64,000 nucleotides of DNA from Cornus controversa (Eukaryota > Streptophyta > Magnoliopsida > Cornales > Cornaceae), in contig CM048845.1 in NCBI GenBank assembly GCA_026545225.1, positions 32,788,501 through 32,852,500 of the forward strand. Reading direction: 5' to 3'. The translations under genes were made by a program, and so were the position numbers. The notes under the pieces were generated by a model that saw only the letters and a list, made by a program, of their open reading frames with translations, was not told where the DNA came from and did no database searches. Below, piece after piece: positions 1-11,271 of the stretch. The stretch's first letter is position 1; each line of letters begins with the position of its first letter.

Positions 1-382
1 AAAATTTATTTCGATCAATCAAAATTTTTTTTCAATTAATTGAAATTTCACTTCGATCAATCAAAATTTTCGATCGATCGAAGACCAATCGAAGTGCTAT
101 TGAAGAATACTACCTCTCGGGACTTTTGGACTTCTCAAACTCTCTGCAATATTTTGATCAATCGAGACCAAAATCTCGATTGATCAAGATCTTGGTTTCG
201 ATCGATCGAGATGCTAAAAAATAGTCAGTTTGAGTTATGCTTCAGGGACTTGAACCTTTGGAACTTAGATACTAAATTGCTTAGATACTACATTTAACTT
301 GGATTAAAGGGACATCATGGAAGCATGATAGCTACCATGGCTATGCCACCTTACATGTCTATGGCATGACGTTCGGATCGGC
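1..382 (-). repeat. Post-pol 3' non-coding region of element A with TCGATC palindrome array
   Basis: This stretch follows the integrase reading frame on the minus strand and has no credible coding capacity. Positions 1-210 hold a dense array of short self-complementary words such as CGATCGATCG, TCGATCAATCGA and TCGATTGATCAAG. An array of the same type occurs in the U3 part of this family's LTR (about 7379-7495). Positions 211-382 have no repeat or motif I recognise. The 3' LTR of the element is not reached before the window edge. Confidence 0.55.
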
Positions 383-1567
383 TCACGAGTCAAAATATAC
401 GGGATCCGTTAAAGTGACAACATCCACGTATTCGGTGGTAACTTGGTCATCCACACATACTTTTAAGCGCTACTCGTTTACTTTGAACAACGAGCCGTCT
501 TTCAAGTCCTTCAATTCCACCGCTCCATGGGGAGCGACGGAATTAACCAAAAATGGACCATCCCAACGGGAGCGAAGTTTTCCGGGAAACAAATGGAGGC
601 GTGAGTTGTACAACCATACTTTTTGGCCCGGCGAAAATGTTTTGACTCAAATATTATGATCATGAAAGGCTTTGGAGTTTGCCTTATAGATTTTAGCGTT
701 CTCATACGCGTCATATCGCAATTCTTCCAATTCATTTAATTGAAGTTTTTGATTAGATCCGGCCTTTTGCATGTCAAAATTGAAAGTTTTAGTGGCCCAC
801 ATAGCTTTATGCTCCAATTCAACCGGAAGATGGCACGCTTTTCCATAAACCAATCGATAAGGTGACATTCCAATGGGAGTTTTATACGCAGTTCGGTATG
901 CCCATAATGCATCGTTCAGTCGCAATAACCAATCTTTCCGGTCAGGCCGAATAGTGTTCTCAAGAATGTTCTTAATCTCCCTATTGGATACCTCTACTTG
1001 GCCACTAGTTTGAGGATGGTACGGGGTGGCTACTTTGTGTGTGATGGAGTATTTGGTAAGCAAGGTTCGAAGGAACCGGTTACAGAAATGTTTACCTCCG
1101 TCACTGATGATGGCCCGAGGCGTACCAAACCAGCTAAAAATATTAGCTTGAATGAACTTAACCACGACTGCGTGGTCATTGGTTTTGGTAGCAACGGCCT
1201 CTATCCACTTAGATACGTAGTCCACCGCCACGAGTATGTATTCATGACCAGTAGAGGGTGGAAATAGTCCCATGAAGTCAATGCCCCACACATCAAATAT
1301 CTCAATAATAAGAATAGGGTTAAGAGGCATCATATCCTTCCGAGACATCGCGCCGAGGCGCTGACATCGCTCACAAGAGCGGCAAAATGAATATGCCTCC
1401 TGATGAAGCGTTGGCCAGAAAAACCCGCATTGTAGAATTTTTGCTGCGATTTTCTTAGCACTAAAGTGTCCCCCACAAGCGAGTGTATGACAAAATTTGA
1501 GAATACTTTGGAATTCACTATTGGGTACACACTTACGAATTATTTGATCGGGGCAATATTTGAACAA
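383..1567 (-). pseudogene. Integrase, C-terminal part of gypsy pol (element A)
   Basis: This encodes the retrotransposon integrase that would join cDNA to host DNA. From the N-terminus it shows an HHCC zinc-binding region (CHTLACGGH, then CRSCERC) and the DDE core: D in GIDFMG, D in ISDGGKHF and, about 35 residues later, E in GQVEVSNRE. It continues into the C-terminal GPF region. The open frame ends at a TGA at 647-649, but the same frame continues with clear homology through [13 protein letters not shown] to a stop at 383-385, with a second in-frame TAG at 470-472. The catalytic residues look intact and the damage is confined to the C-terminal third. The upstream neighbour is RNase H, a few bases away. 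Confidence 0.9.
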
Positions 1568-1579
1568 TTGAGGATCGTC

Positions 1580-1957
1580 CTAATAATATGATCGTGATTG
1601 GGAGAGAAAACGATCCTTCTCTTGTTTGGTCCAAAAAGATGGTATTTTACCGGTTGCCAAGTAATTAACCACATCTGCATACCAAGGGATACTCTCTTGT
1701 GAAATGACAAAGAGTTGTTCATCCGGGAAGGATTCACAAACTGGAATGGAATTATGGAGGGATTCAACAAGAATTCTAGAAAGGTGGTCAACCACCACAT
1801 TTTCAGTTCCCTTTTTGTCTCTAATCTCAAAATTGAACTCTTGCAATAAGAGTATCCATCGGATCAACCTAGGCTTGGTGTCCTTTTTGGCCAAAAGATA
1901 CCAGAGGGAGCATGGTCCGAATAGACTATGACCTTTGAACCTAATAAATAAGCTCAA
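1580..1957 (-). pseudogene. RNase H C-terminal part and linker to integrase (element A)
   Basis: The segment contains the Athila-typical stretch [20 protein letters not shown] followed by VDHLSR, which closes the RNase H domain, and then a variable linker leading into integrase. Its first ~18 residues are out of register with the family, so a frameshift separates it from the RT/RNase H frame with which it overlaps by four bases at 1954-1957. A stop separates it from the integrase frame. It is part of one original pol polyprotein. Confidence 0.8.
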
Positions 1958-3254
1958 AATTTGTCTAATGCAAATACTACCGTAAGCAACTCCTTTTCCA
2001 TTGTGGTATAATTGATTTGAGCCTCGGAAAGGGTTTTACTTGCGTAGTAGATGACATGTGGCAGTTTGTCTACTCGTTGCCCTAAGACCGCACCCATGGC
2101 ATAATCGGATGCATCACACATAATCTCAAATGGGAGGGCCCAATTTGGAGGGATGAGAATTGGAGCGGTTGTGAGCATGGTGCGGAGTTTTTCAAAAGCG
2201 TTAAGGCACGCTTCATCAAAGGTAAAGCAAGACTCTTTTTCAAGAAGGCGGCACAAAGGCCGGGAGATCTTGCTAAAATCTTTGATGAAATGGCGATAAA
2301 AGCCTGCATGCCCAAGGAATGAACGAATCTCTCTCACCGTTGATGGTGGAGGAAGTTTGGAAATGAGTTCAACCTTGGCTTTATCAACCTCTATTCCTCT
2401 CTTAGACACAATGTGCCCTAGGACAATACCCTCTTGAACCATAAAGTGGCTCTTTTCCCAACTAAGAATCAGGTTGGTCTCTCGACATCGTTTGAGAACA
2501 CAGGATAGATTTTGGAGGCACGATTCAAATGAAGGCCCAAAAATGGAAAAATCATCCATGAACACTTCCAAGAATTTTTCCACCATGTCCGGAAAGATAG
2601 ACATCATACACCGTTGAAAAGTCACCAGTGCATTGCACAACCCAAAGGGCATGCGTCTATAAGCAAATGTGCCGAAGGGACATGTAAAGGTGGTTTTCTC
2701 TTGGTCCCTCGGGTCTATAGCAACCTGATTATAGCCGGAATATCCATCTAAAAAGCAATAAAAGCTTTGCCCGGCTAATCTCTCCAAGATTTGATCAATA
2801 AATGGGAGGGGGAAGTGATCTTTCTGAGTGGCTGAATTTAATTTCCTATAATCTATGCACACTCTCCAGCCCGTGGTGGTGCGTTGGGGAACTAATTCAC
2901 CCTTATCATTTGGTTGCACCGTAATACCTGACTTCTTTGGAACCACTTGAGTGGGACTAACCCACTTGCTATCTGAGATGGGGTAAATAATTCCCGCATC
3001 TAGTAATTTCACCACCTCCTTCATTACAACGTCCTCATATTTGGATTTAATCGACGTTGTGCCTCCCTTGAGGTCTTTGCCTCCTCTTCCAAGTGTATGC
3101 GGTGCATACAAATGGAAGGGTCTATTCCCTTAAGATCTGCCACACTCCATCCTATTGCTTCCTTGTGCTCTTTTAGCACTTTGATGAGCTCCATCTCTTG
3201 ATCATTGGTGAGATTGGAAGCAATAATGACTGGAAGGGTCTCATTAGTGCCCAA
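1954..3254 (-). pseudogene. Reverse transcriptase and RNase H N-terminal part (element A)
   Basis: This is the RT that would copy element RNA into DNA. It has the N-terminal region (GWSVADLKGIDPSICMHRI), then WRVCIDYRKLN, motif A in YCFLDGYSGYNQ, MPFGLCNA and the catalytic FMDDFSIFG (usual form YxDD; F is common in this lineage). It then enters RNase H (IMCDASDYAMGAVLGQ and MEKELL). A frameshift near 3030-3110 separates the first ~75 residues from the rest, and another at about 1954 breaks RNase H. The RT catalytic aspartates themselves are preserved. Confidence 0.9.
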
Positions 3255-3296
3255 GAAAACATACTTGAGTGTAGCCGGTAGAGGCTGAAGCTCAAG

Positions 3297-4690
3297 TTAT
3301 GGTGGGGAAATTAGAGAAGGAGTTTGGGAAGTTTTGGACAAAGGAGGCAAGGGTTCTCTTGGAACTCTCCATTTAGGCACATCCATGACAGTAGTGGCAT
3401 CGAGCATTGAGTTGACTTCACAAATAGATTGCTCAATGTCAAAATCATCATAGTTGAAGTGATTTAGGCATGCCTCAAAAGGATCCTTGGAAAGAATAGA
3501 AGGAAGTGCTTCTTGAACAAGGTCTTCCACTATATCGACACAAAAGCACTCAGTTTCGTCTTCGGATGTCTGGTGGGAAGCATTGAAGATGTTCAAGCGG
3601 ACTTTCATATTCCCGAAAGAGATGTCCATCACTCCGGTACGGCAATTAACGCAAGCGTTTGCCGTGGCCAAAAATGGATGACCTAGAATGATAGGAATAT
3701 GTCGATTTGGATTTTAGACCGGTTCTGTGTCAAGGACTATGAAGTCCACCGGAAAGCAGAATTTGTCCACTTGAATGATTACATCCTCAATTATGCCACG
3801 TGGTTGCTTCACCGAGCGGTCGGCGAGTTGAACACAACCGTGGTATGCTTGAGTTCCCCCAAACCTAGTTGTTGGTAAACTGAGAATGGAAGCAAATTGA
3901 CACTAGCCCCTAAATCAAGAAGTGCCTTTTCAAAAGATTGATTTCTGATGGTGCACGAAATGGTCGGAGCACCCGGACCTTTGAATTTAGGAGGGGTTTG
4001 GTGTTGGAAAATGGAGCTTATGTGCTCAGTTAAGAGAACTTTCTTAGGAGCATTATTCCTAGATTTGCGCTTTTGAGTGCACAAGTCCTTCAAAAATTTA
4101 GCATAGGAGGGAATTTGTCGAATAACATCAAGGAGAGGGAGATTGATCTTTACTTGTTTGAAGATCTCCATCATGTCTTGAATTTTCTCTCCTTGCTTCC
4201 CAAAATAAGAAGGTTCCTTCAATCTTTGAGGAAAAGGAACCGGAGGTTCAAAAGAAGTGTCAAGATTTGGAATTGATGACGACACGACTTCACTTGCCTT
4301 TCCTTTTGGATTTAAAGGGATGTTATTCACATTTGGATTTAAAGGAAACACTTTTGGATTTAAATGGGATTCTTTTGGATTTAAATGGGATTCTTTTGGA
4401 TTTGCGGATCGCTCATTGAATTCCTTCTTCTCTTCCTCCCCTACCTTGGAATTGATGATTTTACCACTCCTTAAGGTGGTGATTGATTGAACTTGCTCCG
4501 GAGGAGCATTACAAGATGAAGATGATGGATCTTCAATCATATGAACACCCTTAGGATTTGCCACCGGTTGACTCGGCAACTTACCTTCCTCCCTTTTATT
4601 CAAGGCATTAGCTAGTTGCCCGATTTGAGCTTCTAACCTAGCCATAGATTGAGCATTAGCTTCAAGCTTAGCCTCAAGATTGCTTATCAC
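3297..4690 (-). pseudogene. Protease domain and flanking gag/pol linker (element A)
   Basis: This encodes the aspartic protease that would cleave the polyprotein. The order is: a coiled-coil-like end of gag (SNLEAKLEANAQSMARLEAQ), the signature TTLRSGK, a proline-rich linker, then [18 protein letters not shown], in which DLGAS is the protease active-site motif of this lineage. A frameshift near 3830 and an in-frame TAA at about 3716 (in a position that reads CAA if C-to-T is reversed) separate it from the C-terminal part (HIPIILG, then NACVNCRTGVMDISFGN). The linker contains a short tandem repeat at about 4311-4400 giving repeated NPKESHL units. Confidence 0.85.
4311..4400 (-). repeat. Short in-frame tandem repeat in the gag-protease linker
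   Basis: A unit of about 21 bp (core TTTGGATTTAAATGGGATTC on the + strand) is repeated with variation, giving NPKESHL / NPKVFPL / NPNVNNI-like units in the protein. It looks like a low-complexity expansion in a spacer. Element 3 lacks it at the same place. Confidence 0.7.
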
Positions 4691-5989
4691 TCTTTCTTCA
4701 AAGCCTTGGCTTCTCGGAGGAGGTGGTGGTTGTTGGTAATTGGATCTTTGATGGTAAGGTTGAGGATTTGGCCTATATTGAGGCTGTTGAGATTGAGAAT
4801 TAAAAGAATTTTGCCCTTGAAAAGAGGGACTTGATTCTTGAGGTTTTCATGAAAAAGCCAGATGGTTCTTGTAACCAGGATTGTACTTGTTTGAATATGG
4901 ATCATTCATTTGTTTAGAGTACAAGGCATTCGCTTGCTCTTGAGCATAATCGGGAGATTGCCCGGCAATAGGATAATCTCGCACGAAATGTGAAGTACTA
5001 TAGCAAAACGAACAACTTTCCTAATTTTGAACAGGTTGGCTTGGAGTAGGCAGCCCATTTTTCATGATTAGGTCCATTTTTCGAGATAAGGCTTCTACTT
5101 GCATGGCAACCTCATCTACCCGTGAAATTTCATGCACTCCTCTACAAGGTAGGGTGGCCTTCCCTTTCCTAGTGGAGGAGCGTTGAGCTGAATTGTTGCT
5201 TAGGGTTTGAAAAAGTTTCCATGCCTCATCGGGGCTTTTCAAAAGGTATCCACCCCCACACGCGGAGTCTATCATTTGTCTATGTTGCTCACTCACCCCA
5301 TCATAAAAGCTTTGCACTAGCTGCCATTTTGGGACAGCATGATGCGGACAAGATTTAAGAAGGTCTTTTAATCTCTCCCACATCTCATGAAATTGTTCTT
5401 GGTCAATTTGGGTGAATCCGGTGATGGCTCTCCGAATATCACTCGTCTTTCCCATTGGGAAGTATTTTTTTAAGAACTCGATTTGCATCTCCGCCCAAGA
5501 ATGGATTGAGTTAGGTTCTCAAGAATTGAACCAACTTCTAGCTTTATCTTTTAGGGAGAATGGGAACATACGCAGCTTTAGATCATCCTCTGTAAAGTGT
5601 GGTACACGAATGGTGGAACATACAGAAAGGAAGTAATCTAAGTGTCGGTATGGATCCTCATTAGGGAGACCATGGAAGCTATTAAGAAGATTAATGGTGG
5701 AGGACTTTATTTCGAATTGAGTTGCCGCTACATCCGAAAATTGAATACATGAAGGTACTTCAAATGTAGTCGGAAGGTAAAAGTCCATAAGCAACTCTCC
5801 TTGAGGAGGTGGAGGTGGTTGTTCATGATTAAAAGGAGGTAGTCCGGGAGGTTGTCTCTCATTTGGGTCCATGTTTTCAGTCCTAGGCAATATAGGGTCC
5901 CTAGAGGTTCCTCTACGTTGTCTAAGTGTTCTTTCAAGTTCAATATTACACGGAAGCAATGGAAGTGACAAGGACCGTCTACCTAGCAT
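4691..5989 (-). pseudogene. Gag (capsid and nucleocapsid) of element A
   Basis: This is the structural Gag protein forming the particle. It begins with MLGRRSLSLP at 5989, then a proline-rich segment, then the capsid region (DPYRHLDYFLSVCSTI, LFPFSLKDKARSWFNS-like, FLKKYFPMGKTSDIRRAIT and EMWERLKDLLKSCPHH). In-frame stops lie at about 5519 and 5021, and another near 4849. The nucleocapsid zinc knuckle around 4973-5015 reads CX2CX4HX4Y: the last Cys codon is TAT (4973-4975), one base from TGT. Zinc binding is therefore probably lost. Translation must have started here because the PBS lies 260 bp upstream. Confidence 0.85.
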
Positions 5990-6252
5990 GCATTAATAGT
6001 AGAACAACACCTCAATACACAAACATAAACAATAATATATACAAAAAGAATGAAAGAACTCAAACCACTAATTTTAGATTTTATACTCACAAAGGGTTCC
6101 AACTTTAATCCTTTTAGATGCCCGCTATGTGGTATACCTAAAATCAGGAAATTTGAGAAATAAGAACAAGATATATACAAAAAGAATGAAAGAATTTCTA
6201 GCCTAAGAATTAAACCAGATTTAATCTTTCAATGGTGACAATTAAACCGTAG
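5990..6252 (-). other. Leader between primer binding site and gag (element A)
   Basis: A non-coding leader of about 260 bp lies between the PBS and the gag start. A short phrase (tatacaaaaagaatgaaag) occurs twice, about 130 bp apart. Packaging and dimerisation signals would normally lie here, but I cannot identify one. Confidence 0.5.
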
Positions 6253-6270
6253 TCCCCGGCAACGGCGCCA
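6253..6270 (-). promoter_or_regulatory. Primer binding site, tRNA-Asp type (element A)
   Basis: On the minus strand the sequence reads TGGCGCCGTTGCCGGGGA, complementary to the 3' end of plant tRNA-Asp, the usual primer of Athila elements. It lies 6 bp inside the LTR end. Confidence 0.93.
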
Positions 6271-6276
6271 AAATTT

Positions 6277-7675
6277 TGATGTGGTCAGAACTAAATTATA
6301 TGGTAAGCTTAATTTTGCCCTTTTTATCAAAATATAATTTAACCACTCGCAAGAGCACGAATCTTTGTAGATAAGGTTCTATTTGTAGTCGCAATTGTCT
6401 TACGGGAAGATTAATTCTACTTTAATTCTAAAAACAGATTTTTGGCTTTGTGTTTAAAAACTATTGCATGAATGAAATGACAAGAAAATTAAAGAGTTTA
6501 AAGTTGGGAGAGAGAACTATGGTTGGTTTCCACCACTAGCCATTCACATGTTCATAAGTGTAGCAAGCATGGGATTCATTAATTAAATGCCTAACAATGT
6601 CATTAGGCTTCTGACCTCAATGACATATCAAAAGATCAATGTGTGTGCTAACCTATCATAATCCATCTTCAACAAGCATAGCTCTTCAACCTAACTAACT
6701 ACCTAATTACCCTACTTTCTAAGAGAACCCTACATGCATCCAACCTACCTTGTCTTGGCATGGTCTATACAAGCAAACATCACACATTCATTTAAACACC
6801 ATTATCTAGCCATCATTTGCACTTCTTGTGGAATATGCAAATATTGTGCATTCACATGAAAGAATCTACTCTAAGACAAGAATAAACTCAATATCAAATG
6901 AATATATAAAAGAAATGTATTAGTGTACATGGTCACTAGGCTAAATAATCAACAATTAATTACAAATCCCAAGTGCTACAAAAATGAACATGCTTACATG
7001 GCTAGGGGCTTCAACAACACCCTAGTATAGAAGTTAGTTGCTCATGGTTGCCTTGCACTCTTCCATTGATGGAGAAGATGAAGCTTCTTGGTCTGGTTCA
7101 GCTTCTTCTCCTCTCTCCCGAAAGTCTCTCCTCTTGATGGTCTGATGTGTGTTGAGAGATATGAGAGATATGTGGCTATTTTGTGCTTTAAGGCTCCTTT
7201 TTCAACCTTGGGGCCCACCATATATATATATATATATCAATATATATATCTATTATATCAAGAATGTCCCCAAGAGTCTTGTTCAAGTCAGACAATCCCC
7301 CCTAAGTCGTGCAAAAAGTGGGATTTTGTTGCAAGTGGGAGAGCAGGTGAGCAAGTGGCCAAGTGGGTTCTGCAGAATCTCGATTAATCGAGATTGGATC
7401 TCGATTGATCGAGATTTTGATTAATCGAAATGAGATCTCGATCAATCGAGATTTCGATTAATTGAGATCAACATCTCGATTGATCGAAATGCCTTTGGCT
7501 GCAATTTCTGATTTTTCTCTTGAACTGCAAAAAGTCTCAAACTTTGCTCCATTTACTCCAAGACCTGCAAAACATCAAAAATACAAAAATACTGTAACAT
7601 ATCTCGGTAAACGCAAAAACGGAATTAACATATGCAATAAAGAGGGTTCAAATGCATAGAATTGAACACTTGTCA
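6277..7675 (-). repeat. LTR of element A (family 1), 1399 bp
   Basis: The minus-strand boundaries are TGACAAGTGTTC at 7675 and CCACATCA at 6277. Two more copies of the same LTR occur as solo LTRs at 8649-10081 and 21346-22736. Features include an ATATAT run at about 7219-7260 that could supply a TATA box, and in U3 (7379-7495) an array of TCTCGATTGATCGAGAT-type palindromes. The inner side has the PBS. The outer side has a polypurine tract rather than a target-site copy, so this LTR is shared by two partial elements. Confidence 0.9.
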
Positions 7676-7854
7676 CACCCCTAAACTTACATATTGCTAG
7701 TCCCTTAGCAATGCAATATTACAAAAATGAAATTAACTATCTTATACAAAAGTTTAATCATGCTCAGTCATCAACTAGATAAAGGGCGATCATCCGTTCA
7801 TTTCTCAATTGGCAAATGCAACAAGTATTACAGAACTATGTGGTCATTAGCAAA
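7676..7854 (-). repeat. 3'-end fragment with polypurine tract abutting the LTR of element A
   Basis: On the minus strand this reads GACTAGCAATATGTAAG followed by TTTAGGGGTG, directly before the LTR start at 7675. That is the 3'-terminal internal sequence, with polypurine tract, found before the 3' LTRs at 31562 and 24906. About 180 bp survive. At about 7855 the sequence switches to the LTR of element 3. The fragment shows that the 6277-7675 LTR was, or became by recombination, also a 3' LTR. Confidence 0.75.
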
Positions 7855-8255
7855 AGTGTGTAGAATCAAATTTTGTTCAACCTAATCAAAAATTATGTCA
7901 ATTTGAGGCTCAAAAATAAGACTTCTGGTCTATTTTCCAAAATGGGATTAAGACTGTATTATGCGTAGATTTGGCCCGAAACCTTCTTAAGCAGCTGTAA
8001 TTCTCTTGGACCTCTTCCTTGGGCTGATTTGAGTTGAAATAAATAGTTGAATGAACCTCCTTGATGTAGGCTTCATCTAACCATCCTGGATGTCTTCTTT
8101 AAAAGCCCAAAATCCTGGTTTTAACTGAAATAATCATTAAGGCCCTGAAAATACAGAAAATACTAAAACAAAGTAAAATAACAAAATAATCTATCACTAA
8201 GAGAATAAAATACATAAGTTAAGAGGCTAGAATGCGTAACATTAAACGCCTATCA
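7855..8255 (-). repeat. Truncated 3' LTR of element 3 (U3 part only)
   Basis: It starts on the minus strand as TGATAGGCGTTTAATG at 8255 and matches the first ~400 bp of the complete LTR at 24906-26376, including the stretch around the shared ATTTTGGGCTTTTAAAGA-like sequence. It ends at about 7855 where the 3'-end fragment next to element A begins. About 1 kb of the LTR is missing. Confidence 0.75.
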
Positions 8256-8268
8256 CACCCCCAAACTT
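8256..8268 (-). promoter_or_regulatory. Polypurine tract of element 3
   Basis: The minus strand reads AAGTTTGGGGGTG directly before the LTR start. This is the plus-strand primer of reverse transcription and is identical to the tract before the 3' LTR of element B. Confidence 0.8.
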
Positions 8269-8399
8269 ACATATTGTTAGTTCCTTAGCAATAAAATAAA
8301 ACAAAACTAAAACAAAAGAAACTACTAAATACTATCTAAACTACCCAACTCCACTTTCGTAGGAGAAACGATTGCATTTAGCATATGCAACAAGCTTTT

Positions 8400-8447
8400 A
8401 AACCCCTAGGTTCCCCATAGTGGACGAGTATAGTCTCATGAGGGTTT
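8400..8447 (-). ncRNA. Candidate three-way-junction RNA fold (element 3 copy)
   Basis: This is the counterpart of the folds at 31390-31437 and 24713-24760. The outer stem AAACCC/GGGTTT is kept. Hairpin 1 is ATGAG/CTCGT, so one C-G pair has become G-U. Hairpin 2 is CTATG/CCTAG with one mismatch. It is a decayed copy, about 130 bp upstream of the polypurine tract. The assignment is an inference from base pairing in three copies. Confidence 0.45.
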
Positions 8448-8648
8448 TCAGAAATGTTACCCACAAACATTCAAAATTCTGTTTCAACATTAATTCACGA
8501 AGAAGATTACAATATATAGTTACAAACTTGCATTCAAGAATAATTTCAAATTTTCAAATTCTATAATTCAAAATCAATGGTCCCCATGCATCATTTATAT
8601 CAACATATCTCAAAATAATAAACTCTAGCTCCCTCGTGTAAAGTGAAT

Positions 8649-10081
8649 CGATAAGTGTTCAATTCTATGCATTTGAACCCTCTTTATTGCATACGTTGGT
8701 TCCGTTTTTGCGTTTACCGAGATATGTTTACGGTATTTTTGTGTTTTTGATGTTTTGTAGGTATTGGAGTAAATGGAGCAAAGTTGGAAGCTTTCTGCAA
8801 TCAAGAGAAGAAATCAGGAAATGCAGCCAAGGCATCTCGATCAATCGAGATGTTGATTTCGATTAATCGAAATCTCGATTGATCAAGATCTCATTTCGAT
8901 TGATCGAAATCTCGATCAATCGAGATTCAATTTCGATCAATCGAAATTTTGCAGAGCCCACTTGGCCACTTGCTCACCTGCTCTCCCACTTGCAACAAAA
9001 TCCCCCTTTTTGCACGACTTAGGGGGATTGTCTGACTTGAACAAGACTTTTGGGGGCCTTCTTGATACAAGAGATATATATAATGATATATATATATATA
9101 TATATGGTGGGCCCAAGGTTGAAAAAGAAGCCAAAAAGCACACAAAAAGGGCCATATCTCTCATATCTAAGGGATCTCTCAAGACACACTAGAATATCAG
9201 AGGAGAGACCTTCGGGAGAGGAAGAGAAAGAGCTGAACCAGACCAAGAAGCTTCATTCTTTTCATCAATGGAAGGGTGCAAGGCAACCATGAGCAACTAA
9301 CTCTTCTACTAGGGTGTTGGTTTCAACCCCTAGCCATGTAAACTTGTTCATCTTTGTAGCTCTTGGGATTTATACTTAAATGTGGATTATTTAGCCTAGT
9401 GATTATGTACACAAATACATCTCTTTTATATATTCATTTGATATGGAATTTATTCTTGTCTTAGAGTAGATTTTGTCACTTGAATGAACAACATTTGCAT
9501 ATTCCACAAGAAGTGCAAATGATGGCTAGATAATGGTATTTAATGGAATGTGTGATGTTAATTTGTATAGACCATGCCAAGACAAGGTAGTTTGGATGCA
9601 TGTAGTGTTCACTTAGAGAGTAGAGTAATTAGGTAGTTAGTTAGGTTGAAGAGCTATGCTTGTTGAAGATGGATTATGATAGGTTAGCACACACATTGAT
9701 CTTTTGATATGTCATTGAGGTCACAAGCCTAATGACATTGTTAGGCATTTAATTAATAAATCCCATGCTTGCTACACTTATGAACATGTGAATGGCTAGT
9801 GGTGGAAACCAACCATAGTTCTCTCTCCCAACTTTAAACTCTTTAATTTTCTTGTCATTTCATTCATGCAATAGTTTTTAAACACAAAGCCAAAAATCTG
9901 TTTTTAGAATTAAAGTAGAATTAATCTTCCCGTAAGACAATTGCGACTAGTCCTCGTGGGATCGATACCCTCCATATAGAACCTTATCTACAAAGATTCG
10001 TGCTCTTGCGAGTGGTTAAATTATATTTTGATAAAAAGGGCAAAATTAAGCTTACAATATAATTTAGTTCCGACCACATCA
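8649..10081 (+). repeat. Solo LTR (family 1) inserted in the 3' region of element 3
   Basis: The sequence is homologous along its length to the LTR at 6277-7675. It starts CGATAAGTGTTC (TG mutated to CG) and ends CCACATCA, with no PBS or polypurine tract next to it. Flanks are TGAAT (8644-8648) and TGAAC (10082-10086), a 5-bp target duplication with one later change. The uninterrupted sequence in element 4 (about 24510-24530) confirms the insertion point. It contains ATATAT runs (about 9068-9105) and the TCGATTGATCGA array (8835-8947). Confidence 0.88.
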
Positions 10082-10086
10082 TGAAC

Positions 10087-11271
10087 TAGCAATCATCTCA
10101 TGTAATATAACTCAACTCTGAATATATTATGGCACATACCCTTTCAACTCACTAGTTTCCCTTATTGAAATCATGTTTCCAAACATGATTACATGACTTT
10201 TTCATTTTTTTTTCATTAGTCTTTTTTTCTCATTACTTTATTGGTTGTGCAATGTCTTGATTTATTAAGCTTTCTGAAAGATCCATGTAGCAAGCTTTCA
10301 GTCAGTGACTCCCAAACCAGATGGCTTTAGGGCACTAGGCTTAAAGATACCCTGAAGACCTAATTATTCGAATCAGTCAGGCTACAAATCAAGACAACCA
10401 ACGCTCATCTTTTCTCACCCTTTCACTTTTGACGCGAACACTCCATGCTTCCTGAGGCATAGAGGCCCGGTTACTCATGAAAAAGATCAAATTGATTGCT
10501 TATTCATCACATTTTTTCTTTTTTACTGAAATCAAGTAAAGCACATCATCGGTACTCATTCTCAAGAGATACTAATTAATATCAAGCATATGTAACTGAA
10601 TAACTCAAAACCAAAGTTTATACCCCATAAGACTATGCTAGTGTGTTTATGCATGTAAGGAAACTAAAATTAATCACTCCAAAGCATGTTATTGCAAACC
10701 ATGATTAAAACCACTTAATTTAAACCACAGTTTTCAAAATTTTAAAACATACTCAAACCTTGCAAGTTAAGCACTTACATAAGGTATTAATCCATTGAAT
10801 CATGTCAAAACATTCTATCTAAAAATAAAACAAAATAAAATAAATAAATAACTAAGAAAATAAAATAAACAAAAATCCTAAAACAAGAAGAATTTCACAC
10901 AAATTTCTCCCATATGCAATAAGCACAAAAATAGGCATCGCCTCACCCCCAAACTTAAACTGTACATTGTCCTCAATGTACACCCAATTAAAGCATAGAG
11001 AAGAGTAGGAACAATGTTACCAGAAATCTGGAGTATGAGTGGCAAGAAAATAGAGCACACCAATATGTAGGAAGACAATGCACACCCCCAAACTTGGATG
11101 TTACAACCTGTCAAAACAAACCACTATACCCCAAAGATCAAGTGAAATAGTATGGGTGAAAATAATTTTTTTTTTTAAATAATAAAAATCTAACTACAGA
11201 AAGAAAAATAAAATTAAAAAGAAAAATAAAACTAAAAATAAAATAAAATACAAAAGATGGTTACCTTCTTG
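10087..11271 (-). other. 3' non-coding region of element 3
   Basis: About 1.2 kb between ORF2 and the solo LTR, with only A/T-rich low-complexity sequence and conserved non-coding blocks shared with element 4 (23340-24500) and element B (30140-31200). These include two AAGTTTGGGGGTG tracts (10944-10956 and about 11083-11095, minus strand), the hairpin at 10962-10981, and a conserved block around 10270-10400. No ORF is convincing. Confidence 0.6.
10962..10981 (-). ncRNA. Conserved hairpin with AGGA tetraloop next to a G-rich tract
   Basis: The arms GTACATTG and CAATGTAC form a perfect 8-bp stem closed by AGGA on the minus strand. Five nucleotides separate it from the AAGTTTGGGGGTG tract. The same arrangement with two compensated base pairs occurs in element B (30309-30328). 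Confidence 0.5.

Larger units (their letters stand above)
1..7675 (-). mobile_element. Athila-type Ty3/gypsy retrotransposon (element A), 5' part with one LTR
   Basis: Reading right to left there is a 5' LTR (7675-6277), a tRNA-Asp primer binding site (6270-6253), gag, protease, RT, RNase H and integrase, then a post-pol region running off the left edge. The PBS, the RT motif FMDDFSIFG, the protease motif DLGAS and the order RT-RH-INT are those of the plant Athila lineage. All genes carry stops or frameshifts, so the copy is inactive. On its U3 side the LTR is not flanked by host DNA. It is flanked by another piece of retrotransposon 3' end (see 7676-7854). Confidence 0.85.

Noticed and set aside
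998-1267. Open frame of 89 codons on the plus strand
   Set aside because: It lies antisense to the integrase of element A and has no family resemblance; the minus strand carries clear HHCC and DDE motifs.
4073-4490. Two plus-strand frames with repeated GFKW units
   Set aside because: They are the opposite strand of the protease linker; the repetition comes from the short tandem repeat at 4311-4400.
6253-6270. tRNA-Asp gene fragment
   Set aside because: Only the 18 bases complementary to the tRNA 3' end are present, beside an LTR. It is a primer binding site, as are 17771-17788 and 28862-28880.
7088-7659. Overlapping frames of 65-99 codons in the family-1 LTR, also seen at 8927-9292 and 21566-21958
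   Set aside because: They recur in all three LTR copies in different states, contain the ATATAT run as YIYIYI, and show no family similarity. They are LTR sequence read as protein.
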